A DNA stretch of 5,612 bases from the NCBI GenBank assembly GCA_023267795.1, contig JAHFMP010000072.1:1-5612 (forward strand), written 5' to 3'. The translations under genes were made by a program, and so were the position numbers. The DNA comes from Candidatus Woesearchaeota archaeon (GTDB lineage: Archaea > Nanobdellota > Nanobdellia > Woesearchaeales > DSVV01). The notes beneath the pieces are model-generated. The model ran no database searches, had not been told where the DNA came from, and saw only the letters and a list, made by a program, of their open reading frames with translations. This document shows, piece by piece, positions 1-5,325 of this stretch (positions are counted from its first letter, which is position 1; every line of letters starts with the position of its first letter).

Positions 1-351
1 CCAAGACAGCAGCTGAAAACATTCATGAAGAAAAAACCGCTTGTTGTCTCTCCGCAAACGACAAAGCAGGATCTTGCAACAGCACTTGAAAAATATAATT
101 TTTACATGATTCCTGTTGTCGATGAACAAGCAACACTCAAAGGGATTATTACTGCAGATCAGGTGCTTTCTGAAGTGATTCCAAAATCATGGATCAGAAG
201 AAAGTTTATTCTCAAGAGAGCAAAAAGACAAAAGCGGACAGAGCAAAAAAACAACAGCACGGAAACAAATGGCACAGTCTCAGAAAATAAAAAATCCCAA
301 TCGGAGCAAGCTCCGGGGTATTTCCTTGACAAGGGATTTTTTAAGCCTTGA
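1..351 (+). CDS. CBS-domain protein, C-terminal part (gene starts upstream of the window)
   Basis: The frame is open from base 1 to the TGA at 349-351, giving 116 residues. The ATG at 25 is probably internal, because the residues before it (LKTF) continue into the usual start of a CBS motif (LKTFMKKKPLVVSP). A CBS motif spans about residues 5-62: the region KYNFYMIPVVDE, then LKGIITADQVL, is the canonical strand-helix pattern ending in G-I-I-T-x-D-x-V. CBS pairs bind adenine nucleotides and regulate attached domains. The following VIPKSWIRRKF resembles the end of archaeal MgtE_N/CBS-type proteins, but the effector domain lies outside the window, so the function is open. After the CBS motif the tail is basic (RRKFILKRAKRQKR), then polar and low-complexity. 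Its last 20 or so residues are encoded by a hairpin repeat, so they are probably not ancestral protein sequence. Confidence 0.8.
   Translation, partial: PRQQLKTFMKKKPLVVSPQTTKQDLATALEKYNFYMIPVVDEQATLKGIITADQVLSEVIPKSWIRRKFILKRAKRQKRTEQKNNSTETNGTVSENKKSQSEQAPGYFLDKGFFKP
289..342. repeat. REP-like hairpin repeat, copy 1 (inside the CBS gene 3' end)
   Basis: The core is CGGAGC-AA-GCTCCG (302-315) followed by GGGTATT. An outer perfect 10-bp stem, AAAAAATCCC (289-298) with GGGATTTTTT (333-342), encloses it. The core shares 19 of 22 aligned bases with copy 2 (301-322 against 368-389). Read on the minus strand it is ATACCCC followed by a hairpin, a layout that resembles REP sequences mobilised by Y1 (RAYT) transposases. 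No such transposase is in the window, so the family assignment is inference. The T6 run at the end of the outer stem could also act as a terminator, although it lies just before the stop codon. Confidence 0.7.
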
Positions 352-403
352 ATTGAGGTGTTGAAAACCGCAGCAAGCTGCGGGGTATTAAACCCAATTC
401 AAG
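347..403. repeat. REP-like hairpin repeat, copy 2
   Basis: The core is CCGCAGC-AA-GCTGCGG (368-383), a perfect 7-bp stem, followed by GGTATT. The outer stem is CTTGAATTG (347-355) with CAATTCAAG (395-403), unrelated in sequence to the outer stem of copy 1 but in the same position. It lies 67 bp after copy 1 in the same orientation. The inner stem differs from copy 1 at a paired position (G304-C313 in copy 1, C371-G380 in copy 2), a compensatory change that supports the hairpin being real. Confidence 0.7.
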
Positions 404-460
404 CAATGAACAAAATGTTAACCAATTTCGGTACTATACACCTCACAGAAAAAAACCGCA

Positions 461-472
461 ATATTTAAATAT
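461..472 (+). promoter_or_regulatory. TATA box and palindrome of the first toxin-antitoxin operon
   Basis: ATATTTAAATAT is an archaeal-type TATA element centred about 30 bp before the ATG at 496, which predicts a transcript with almost no leader. No Shine-Dalgarno sequence precedes that ATG, which agrees. The box is itself a perfect 12-bp palindrome, so a dimeric autorepressor such as the antitoxin downstream could compete with TBP here; that part is inference. Confidence 0.6.
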
Positions 473-495
473 GATGAAAGTATAGTGATTTTGTA

Positions 496-756
496 ATGAA
501 AGTTCCGTGGAATATTAGCAGTGTTTCGCTGAAAGTCACCAAGCACTTTTCCCGCGATTATATGCGCTATTGGAACTGGGACTTTCATGATTTACGAGAT
601 GCGATTCGAAATGCATATCGGATAGAGAAATGTGGTAAAAACAAATTTGAAATTTATGTGAATAAGAGTGGTTACAAAAAAATAATCACTGCATACTACG
701 ATATTGAGAACGAACTTGTCTGCATAAGCGGCTCACAAGGAGGAAATCACAAATGA
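496..756 (+). CDS. Putative type II toxin, DUF4258-like
   Basis: This is an 86-residue basic protein. The pattern VTKHFSRDYMRYW (an early His, then an alpha helix), DFHDLRDAIRNAYRIEK, FEIYVNKSGYKKIITAYYD and a final hydrophobic strand (ELVCISGS) resembles the DUF4258 small-protein family, which is found beside YgiT-type zinc-finger proteins in bacteria and archaea. The partner gene is exactly that and overlaps by ATGA (753-756), so a toxin-first operon is the best reading. Members are thought to be RelE/BrnT-like toxins, but no catalytic residues can be assigned from sequence alone. The ATG at 496 is chosen because it sits at the expected transcription start downstream of the TATA box at 461-472. 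Family assignment by eye is moderate; its role as a small accessory toxin is supported mainly by context. Confidence 0.65.
   Translation: MKVPWNISSVSLKVTKHFSRDYMRYWNWDFHDLRDAIRNAYRIEKCGKNKFEIYVNKSGYKKIITAYYDIENELVCISGSQGGNHK
737..743 (+). promoter_or_regulatory. Strong Shine-Dalgarno sequence for the antitoxin
   Basis: AAGGAGG ends 9 bases before the ATG at 753 and lies inside the end of the toxin gene. It is the only textbook ribosome binding site in the window. The internal operon gene has its own strong site while the first gene looks leaderless, which would favour excess antitoxin translation. Confidence 0.75.
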
Positions 757-1097
757 AAACCTGCCCAATTTGTCATAAAGAAACCATCAGCAAGGTACAG
801 GATATTGTCAATGATATTGAAGGCTATAACTTTGTTCTTAAAGGTGAACGCTGTACATCCTGTGGGGAAGAATTTATTGATGAAGAAGAAGGACAACGAA
901 TGATACACATTGCCAAAAAATTTGGCATTTGGGGAAAACCACTACGATTACATCGAAAACTGAGTAAAAGCGCTCGTGGTACTGTTTTACGTATTCCCAC
1001 AGACATTGAAAAGAATTTACATCTGAAAGGAAATGAAGATGTTTTTATCTCAAAAGTTGGTTCAAACAAAATTCTTGTTGAAGTTGAAATGGATTAA
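753..1097 (+). CDS. MqsA-like antitoxin: YgiT-type zinc finger plus AbrB-like domain
   Basis: This 114-residue protein has two parts. Residues 1-40 form a YgiT/MqsA-type zinc finger with two CxxC pairs (C4-P-I-C7 and C34-T-S-C37-G-E), which should bind one zinc and contact the toxin. Residues about 68-114 (KLSKSARGTVLRIPTDIEKNL, then a VFISKV strand and a final ILVEVEMD strand) match the swapped-hairpin AbrB/SpoVT/MazE pattern, with its small-residue turn and IP motif, and would bind DNA. Canonical E. coli MqsA instead carries an HTH_3 domain in that place. The gene overlaps the upstream toxin by 4 bp and has its own Shine-Dalgarno sequence. The expected role is neutralising the toxin and repressing the shared promoter. 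The zinc finger is clear; the AbrB call is by motif and less certain. Confidence 0.75.
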   Translation: MKTCPICHKETISKVQDIVNDIEGYNFVLKGERCTSCGEEFIDEEEGQRMIHIAKKFGIWGKPLRLHRKLSKSARGTVLRIPTDIEKNLHLKGNEDVFISKVGSNKILVEVEMD

Positions 1098-1190
1098 GCA
1101 TCACATCAACTGAAGTCGCTGCAAGAGTTATTCTTCACAACTTGATAGCATGGCTACTTAAGATTTTCACAGGAGCCTTCAAAAACATAA

Positions 1191-1200
1191 ACTATATAAA
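1191..1200 (+). promoter_or_regulatory. TATA box of the interrupted gene at 1255
   Basis: ACTATATAAA is a good archaeal TATA element. Transcription would start about 26 bp downstream, near 1222, within the palindrome at 1206-1243, giving a leader of about 30 bases before the ATG at 1255. No plausible Shine-Dalgarno sequence stands before that ATG. The rest of 1098-1254 shows no gene. Confidence 0.5.
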
Positions 1201-1205
1201 CATCC

Positions 1206-1243
1206 ATATTTCCTTATTGCAAATAGTTTGCAATAAGAAATAT
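1206..1243. promoter_or_regulatory. Long palindrome spanning the predicted transcription start
   Basis: CTTATTGCAAA (1213-1223) and TTTGCAATAAG (1227-1237) are perfect inverted copies around a 3-base spacer (TAG). The arms continue as ATATTT (1206-1211) and AAATAT (1238-1243), with one unpaired C at 1212, for 17 pairs in all. It begins 6 bp after the TATA box, so it is placed like a repressor operator; it could alternatively act as a hairpin in the short leader. Which protein would bind it is unknown. Confidence 0.65.
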
Positions 1244-1254
1244 AATAAACAGAG

Positions 1255-1952
1255 ATGATACAATCACACAACTCTTTCAAAAAATAGATGTCAAAGAGAT
1301 TTTAGTTCCTATCACCGATTGGGAAATAGAACATTTTGACATCATAAAATTTATTCGCTACCTTGGACAAATAGATGGCATTACTTTTTGGGTTACATTA
1401 GGAAGAGGGATTCAGGAGCTTGAAGCGCCACAGCCATACACAATTTATGTTCAACAAGGAAATGCTGGATACGCAACGTATATGTTGATTGATGAAAAAG
1501 GAAATATTTCTTTAGGAGGGCATGGCCATTTGCAGGTTTCTTCTGTTGACAAAATTTCTTTTGAAGTACTTCCAAGCTGTACGTGTCTACCTGCAACATA
1601 TAATATTTTTTTTGAGGATATTGCATTGCGATCTGCACTTCTTAATGTTTCCTTTCCTGTCTGGTGGAATCCTGGAAAACCTGCATTTTATCAGTATTAT
1701 TTTGATGCACATCAAAAATTTCTGGAACTTGTTGAACATTTCGGAAGCGTCATGATGAAAGTAGATGGGAAATGGATCCAAAATCGTGCAAACATGCCAC
1801 ACGTTCACCAGATGCATGCCATTGCACAAAAGCGATTTGATAAAATTTATACCAAAATTAATTATGCAAATCAAGGACGAAACGACGTTGTCATAGATGA
1901 AGAACATAAACAGTATGTTGTTCGTCCGACACAACAGGCACAAAGCATTTAA
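1255..1952 (+). CDS. Unrecognised protein, reading frame broken near the start
   Basis: One frame is open from 1227 to the TAA at 1950-1952, but it contains no ATG, GTG or TTG until the ATG at 1482, which would leave about 75 coding-looking codons unused. A better start is the ATG at 1255 in another frame: it reads MIQSHNSFKK and then meets TAG (1285-1287) just after a run of six A (1279-1284). One extra A there would join it to IDVKEILVPITDWEIEHFDI and the rest, giving a smooth 232-residue protein. It is rich in aromatic residues (PVWWNPGKPAFYQYYFD) and has a histidine-rich segment (MPHVHQMHAI). No signal peptide, membrane segment or known motif was recognised. The break may be a mutation, a sequencing error, or real slippage at the A-run. 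If the last two are excluded, the product would start at 1482 (156 residues) or be lost. Confidence 0.6.
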
Positions 1953-1954
1953 AC
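1947..1954 (+). promoter_or_regulatory. Possible weak TATA box of the gene at 1983
   Basis: ATTTAAAC overlaps the stop codon of the upstream gene and lies about 32 bp before the ATG at 1983, the spacing seen at other starts here. It is weaker than the other boxes, and the gene could equally be co-transcribed with its upstream neighbour across the 30-bp gap. Confidence 0.3.
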
Positions 1955-1982
1955 CGCATAATGTTACAGATTCGGGGATTGG

Positions 1983-2606
1983 ATGGAAACACTTACACTA
2001 AAACTTTCTAAAAAAAATAAAAAATCTGAAGTAGATAGTCCTCTCATTACACTCAAAGAAGCACTTGCTGTTCTTGCAAAAGCACAAGAAGAACATGAAC
2101 GTGTACTTGCTGCAACAAAGACTACTGATAAAAATATTGAGAAAAAGGCAGAGATAGAAAAAAAGAAAAAAGATATTACAGATGTTGTTGATGAAGAAGA
2201 GAACAAAGATAAATTCAAAGAAGGGGTTCTTCAAATCACACTGGATATGGATGGGTTTGAAAAAAAACATCTGGAACAATATCAACAACAGCTTGCAAAT
2301 TATGCACGCTTCTTGGCTGAATATCTGGAAGGAGAAAAACTTGTTCTTGGAAAGATGCAACAATCATATACATATATTGAAGAAAAAAAAGAAGAACAAA
2401 CTCTAAAGACAGAAGTACAAATGATTACATATACAGAAACACAAGAATATGCTCGGGCAGCAGCACTTAATGGAATGATGGGGAAAAATGGCGCAAACCA
2501 TATTGATCCACAAACAAAAGAGATGTGGGATCTCTGGAGTATTTTCCAACATAATCAACACATGAGTTTCTACTATGTTTCTCAATGGCGAGGGTATGGG
2601 GTTTAA
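1983..2606 (+). CDS. Unrecognised charged protein with coiled-coil-like N-terminal half
   Basis: This 207-residue protein matches no family I recognise. It starts with a short strand-like LTLKLSKKNKK segment. Residues about 22-75 are an alanine/glutamate/lysine-rich helix (LKEALAVLAKAQEEHERVL, then a run of EKK repeats) with coiled-coil character. Residues about 76-130 hold a second amphipathic helical stretch rich in glutamine (EKKHLEQYQQQLANYARFL). The C-terminal 60 residues are less charged and aromatic (MWDLWSIFQHNQHMSFYYVSQW). There is no signal peptide or membrane segment, so it is probably cytoplasmic. It lies 30 bp after the interrupted gene on the same strand; the two may be a functional pair. 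The ATG at 1983 is the first in frame, and GGGGATTGG just before it is at most a poor ribosome binding site. Confidence 0.65.
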   Translation: METLTLKLSKKNKKSEVDSPLITLKEALAVLAKAQEEHERVLAATKTTDKNIEKKAEIEKKKKDITDVVDEEENKDKFKEGVLQITLDMDGFEKKHLEQYQQQLANYARFLAEYLEGEKLVLGKMQQSYTYIEEKKEEQTLKTEVQMITYTETQEYARAAALNGMMGKNGANHIDPQTKEMWDLWSIFQHNQHMSFYYVSQWRGYGV

Positions 2607-2617
2607 TTTTCACAAGC

Positions 2618-2626
2618 TTTAAATAA
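2618..2626 (+). promoter_or_regulatory. TATA box of nrdJ
   Basis: TTTAAATAA, preceded by CACAAGC, lies about 36 bp before the nrdJ ATG at 2658 and predicts a leader of roughly 10 bases. There is no Shine-Dalgarno sequence. The 51-bp gap is far too short for a cobalamin riboswitch and no B12-box-like sequence was seen. Confidence 0.55.
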
Positions 2627-2657
2627 CGCGATGCATTAAAACCCCTTAAGAAAGCCT

Positions 2658-4688
2658 ATGCCTGTCACCAAGATAAAGAAACGAGATGGCAGAATCGTTC
2701 CTTTTGATCCAGAGAAAATCTATACCGCTATTTCTAAAGCCGCAGAAACAGTAGGAAGCTATGACCGCGAAAAAACACGACCTGTTGTAGAAAAAGTACT
2801 GGAATACGTTGAAAAGACTTTCAGCGACACAAAAGCGCCCACAATAGAAGATATTCAAGACATTGTCGAACGTGTCCTTATTGAACAAGGACATGTCAAA
2901 ACAGCAAAAGCATACATTATTTACCGTGAAGAACAGGCAAAACTCCGCACAAAAAAACAAGAACTTGTCGGTGGCTTTGTTGATAAAAGAATAAGCTTTA
3001 ATGCATTGAAAATTCTTAAAGAAAAATATCTCCTCAAAAACAAAGAAGGAATGCTCATTGAAACTCCCCAACAAATGTTTGAACGTGTGGCAAAAGCAAT
3101 CGCAAAAGAAGACAAAGAGTATAAGCATTCAGACGTCAAGAAAACAGAAACAGAATTCTACGACATGCTTTTCAGCCTGGACTTTCTTCCTAACAGCCCC
3201 TGCTTAATGAATGCAGGAACTAATCTCCAACAAGTTATTTCCTGTTTTGCACTGCCTATTGATGATTCTATTGACGGAATTTATGATGCAATGAAAACTG
3301 CTGCAAAAATCCATAAACATGGCTCTGGAACAGGCTTTAACTTTTCTACACTGCGAGCAAAAGATGACATCATTGAATCAACAATGGGACGATCATCAGG
3401 TGCACTTTCCTTCTTAAAACTTTATGACGCTTCCACCACAATCATGAAGCAAGGAGGAAAAAGAAGAGGGGCAAATATGGCAATTTTACGTGTAGATCAT
3501 CCTGAAATTCTTCAGTTTATTACTGCAAAAGAAGATCCGAGCCTGCTCACGAACTTTAATATCTCTGTTGGCCTTACCAATCATTTCATGGATGCTGTTC
3601 AGAAAAATAAATTTTACGATGTGATTGATCCACGGACAAAAAAAACTGTCCGTCAATTGCCTGCAAAAGAGGTGTTTGATCTCATTGCACGACAAGCATG
3701 GAAGAATGGAGAACCTGGCGTGTTATTCCTTGACACGATAAACAAGGCAAATCCATTAAGTACTGGAAAACTAGAAATAACCAGCGCATGCGCAGAAGTT
3801 CCTCTCTATGAAAATGAGGCCTGCCCTCTTGGCTCTATTAATTTAAGCAAAATGGTCGTACGATTAGGAAACAAAGCAGACGTTGACTGGGAAAAATTAA
3901 AGAAAACTGTAAACACTGCAGTTCACTTTCTTGATAACATGATCGATGCAAACAAATATCCTCTCAAGGAAATAGAAAAAGTGACAAAAGAAAACAGGAA
4001 GATTGGTCTTGGTGTCATGGGATTTGCAGACATGCTCTTCCAGCTAAACATTGCGTATGATTCTGACGATGCGGTAGAAATTGCAGAAAAAATCATGCGC
4101 TTTATCAAAGCAGAATCACGAAAAGCATCGATCGCATTAGCTGAAGAACGTGGCGTATTCCCTACATTTAAAGAAAGCAAATTTGCAGTAAAAGGGTTTA
4201 AGATGCGAAATGCCACCACAACAGCAATCGCACCAACAGGAACTATCAGCATTCTTGCAGGATGCAGCTCTGGCATTGAACCTGTTTTTGCATTGGCATA
4301 TATGCAGCGTGTTTTGGGAACAGAAGAAATTCTTCAAGTGAACAAATATTTTGAATTTGCTGCAAGAGAAAAACAGTTTTATACCGATGATCTTATGAAA
4401 AGAATTGCACAAATGGGATCATTAAAATGGTTCTCAGAGATTTCCAGTGAAATCAAAAAAGTGTTTGTCATTTCTTATGATATCGCACCACGATGGCACG
4501 TCAAACTCCAAGCAATCTTTCAAAAGTATACTGATAATGCTGTCTCAAAAAGCGTCAATCTTCCTAGTGATGCACATAAAGAAGATGTCATAAAAGTGTA
4601 CAAAACAGCGTATGGTCTTGGCTGTAAAGGCATTACTGTCTATCGTGATAAAAGCAGAGATGATCAAATTATTAATCCTGTTGTTTAA
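2658..4688 (+). CDS. nrdJ: Class II (adenosylcobalamin-dependent) ribonucleotide reductase
   Basis: NrdJ reduces ribonucleotides to deoxyribonucleotides in the cytoplasm, using adenosylcobalamin to make a thiyl radical. Residues 3 to about 95 are an ATP-cone allosteric domain (KRDGRIVPFDPEKI). The barrel follows: the first redox cysteine C196 (SCFALP), GSGTGFNFSTLR (222-233), KQGGKRRGAN (264-273), the radical cysteine C378 with E380, the second redox cysteine C389 (ACPLGSINL), APTGTIS (525-531) and GCKGITVYRD (655-664). The last motif and the AGCSSGIEP stretch fit the NrdJ branch rather than class I NrdA. Two oddities stand out. The active-site string is SACAE (376-380) where NPCGE is usual, so the conserved Asn is Ser. 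The protein also stops 12 residues after VYRD, at 676 residues, without the CxxC tail that re-reduces the active site in many longer NrdJ proteins. The convergent cobO downstream supplies the cofactor. Confidence 0.95.
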   Translation: MPVTKIKKRDGRIVPFDPEKIYTAISKAAETVGSYDREKTRPVVEKVLEYVEKTFSDTKAPTIEDIQDIVERVLIEQGHVKTAKAYIIYREEQAKLRTKKQELVGGFVDKRISFNALKILKEKYLLKNKEGMLIETPQQMFERVAKAIAKEDKEYKHSDVKKTETEFYDMLFSLDFLPNSPCLMNAGTNLQQVISCFALPIDDSIDGIYDAMKTAAKIHKHGSGTGFNFSTLRAKDDIIESTMGRSSGALSFLKLYDASTTIMKQGGKRRGANMAILRVDHPEILQFITAKEDPSLLTNFNISVGLTNHFMDAVQKNKFYDVIDPRTKKTVRQLPAKEVFDLIARQAWKNGEPGVLFLDTINKANPLSTGKLEITSACAEVPLYENEACPLGSINLSKMVVRLGNKADVDWEKLKKTVNTAVHFLDNMIDANKYPLKEIEKVTKENRKIGLGVMGFADMLFQLNIAYDSDDAVEIAEKIMRFIKAESRKASIALAEERGVFPTFKESKFAVKGFKMRNATTTAIAPTGTISILAGCSSGIEPVFALAYMQRVLGTEEILQVNKYFEFAAREKQFYTDDLMKRIAQMGSLKWFSEISSEIKKVFVISYDIAPRWHVKLQAIFQKYTDNAVSKSVNLPSDAHKEDVIKVYKTAYGLGCKGITVYRDKSRDDQIINPVV

Positions 4689-4697
4689 TACTCAATT
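4685..4697. repeat. 13-bp direct repeat, left copy (contains nrdJ stop)
   Basis: TTAATACTCAATT recurs exactly at 5355-5367. This copy contains the nrdJ TAA (4686-4688) and ends immediately before the stop codon of the toxin gene (4698-4700). Together the copies bracket the second toxin-antitoxin module, as a target-site duplication or a recombination junction would. A 13-mer this AT-rich could recur by chance somewhere in the window; the placement is what makes it notable. Confidence 0.5.
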
Positions 4698-5039
4698 TCA
4701 TAACAGACCACCAGGTCCGATTGTTCTAAGAATATGTTTTATTTCATTAATTGTCTCTTGCTGCTCTTTTTTGTCTGACATTCTGACAAAACGGAGGAGA
4801 AGATCGGTCAATTCTTCCTCATTCATGCATTTGAGTTTAAATCCATCTGTAATGAAATAAAATCGAAACCCTTCGTACTTGAGTTCTTTTATGACTATAC
4901 CACCAACTGTTCCAAGTAGCTTTCCTTTACTAGGAGAATGTTCAAGGGATTTCAGATGCCCTAATATCTCAATACTCTTTTGTTTGAATTTTTTATTAAT
5001 TTCTTCATAGAGAGATGCAACTATTTCTACTTTTGCCAT
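4698..5039 (-). CDS. Putative RelE-like toxin
   Basis: This 113-residue protein has the layout of a RelE/HigB (Gp49-like) toxin: an N-terminal helical half (SLYEEINKKFKQKSIEILGHLKSLEH), a conserved-looking turn (KLLGTVGGIVIKELKY), then two beta strands (FRFYFITDGFKLKCM) and a C-terminal helix (EIKHILRTIGPGGLL). Proteins of this fold usually cut mRNA at the ribosome; catalytic residues vary and none can be named with confidence. The start at 5039 overlaps the end of the upstream antitoxin gene by 13 bp, which suggests translational coupling; only a weak purine-rich stretch (GAGAGTAAAGAAG) precedes it. Its stop codon directly abuts the left 13-bp repeat, 9 bp from the end of convergent nrdJ. 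The call rests on the fold pattern and on the partner gene. Confidence 0.65.
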   Translation of the reverse strand: MAKVEIVASLYEEINKKFKQKSIEILGHLKSLEHSPSKGKLLGTVGGIVIKELKYEGFRFYFITDGFKLKCMNEEELTDLLLRFVRMSDKKEQQETINEIKHILRTIGPGGLL

Positions 5040-5230
5040 TTCTTCTTTACTCTCTTTATCGCTTCATCTATTGGAATTGTGTTCTCTGAAGAAAGCAAAA
5101 ATTCTCGTAACTGTTCTTTTAATGCAAGTTTGTACATTCGTTTAATAATAGTCTCGTAACTATCTTCTTTTGTTCCAAAACTACCAATTAATTGTTTTGT
5201 TTCTCTTGTTATTTGTATTGTTGATGCCAT
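5027..5230 (-). CDS. Putative ribbon-helix-helix antitoxin
   Basis: This 67-residue protein begins with STIQITRETKQLIGSF, the beta strand and first helix of ribbon-helix-helix antitoxins of the VapB-like type common in archaea, followed by a second helix (SYETIIKRMYKLALK). The last 30 residues (REFLLSSENTIPIDEAIKRV and a KKKWQK end) would wrap the toxin. Ribbon-helix-helix dimers bind short palindromes in their own promoter, and a triple CTATAG palindrome sits directly before this start codon. The antitoxin-first order and 13-bp overlap with the RelE-like gene fit a type II module. The ATG at 5230 is right where the transcript from the TATA box should begin, so the mRNA is probably leaderless. 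Confidence 0.7.
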   Translation of the reverse strand: MASTIQITRETKQLIGSFGTKEDSYETIIKRMYKLALKEQLREFLLSSENTIPIDEAIKRVKKKWQK

Positions 5231-5254
5231 CTATAGCTACTATAGTGGCTATAG
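5231..5254 (-). promoter_or_regulatory. Probable operator: three CTATAG boxes at 9-bp steps
   Basis: CTATAG occurs at 5231-5236, 5240-5245 and 5249-5254. The whole 24-bp block is a near-perfect palindrome centred on the middle box; only the symmetric pair at 5238 and 5247 fails to match. It fills the space between the TATA box and the antitoxin start codon, so a bound antitoxin or toxin-antitoxin complex would cover the transcription start. Confidence 0.65.
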
Positions 5255-5266
5255 TTTATAAATATT
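5255..5266 (-). promoter_or_regulatory. TATA box of the second toxin-antitoxin operon
   Basis: On the minus strand this reads AATATTTATAAA, preceded by the A-rich CCAAA that would serve as BRE. Its centre is about 28-30 bp before the ATG at 5230, so transcription should begin at or next to the start codon. Confidence 0.65.
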
Positions 5267-5325
5267 TTGGTTTATTTCTTATTTTCTAAGGTTGTGTTTA
5301 TTTTAATAAAATTAATAATTTTAGA

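Noticed and set aside
355..444. GAGGTGT (355-361) and ACACCTC (438-444) as a long-range stem around hairpin copy 2
   Set aside because: Seven pairs over an 83-base span can easily arise by chance and compete with the stronger outer stem at 347-403.
824..1069. Minus-strand open frame opposite the zinc-finger antitoxin
   Set aside because: It is a shadow of the plus-strand gene, whose cysteine motifs and Shine-Dalgarno sequence are convincing.
1238..1248. AAATATAATAA as a second TATA box for the gene at 1255
   Set aside because: It is too close to the ATG: transcription would start near 1270, after the start codon, and no other start in the open frame lies just downstream.
1587..1943. Minus-strand open frame of 118 codons opposite the interrupted gene
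   Set aside because: It is rich in Cys, Ile and Phe, as expected for antisense of an AT-rich gene, with no promoter or ribosome binding site. The plus frame is open for over 240 codons.
1998..2363. Minus-strand frame of 121 codons, full of Phe and Leu like a membrane protein
   Set aside because: The hydrophobicity is the antisense of lysine and glutamate codons (AAA, GAA) of the coiled-coil-like gene.
2607..2657. Cobalamin riboswitch before nrdJ
   Set aside because: The gap is only 51 bp, taken up by a TATA box, with no B12-box-like sequence.
2646..3128. Minus-strand frame of 160 codons opposite the nrdJ ATP cone
   Set aside because: The plus strand encodes a clear ATP-cone domain; the minus frame is Phe/Cys-rich antisense.
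4612..4860. Plus-strand open frame overlapping the nrdJ end and the toxin gene
   Set aside because: It overlaps two better-supported genes on both strands and has no recognisable features.
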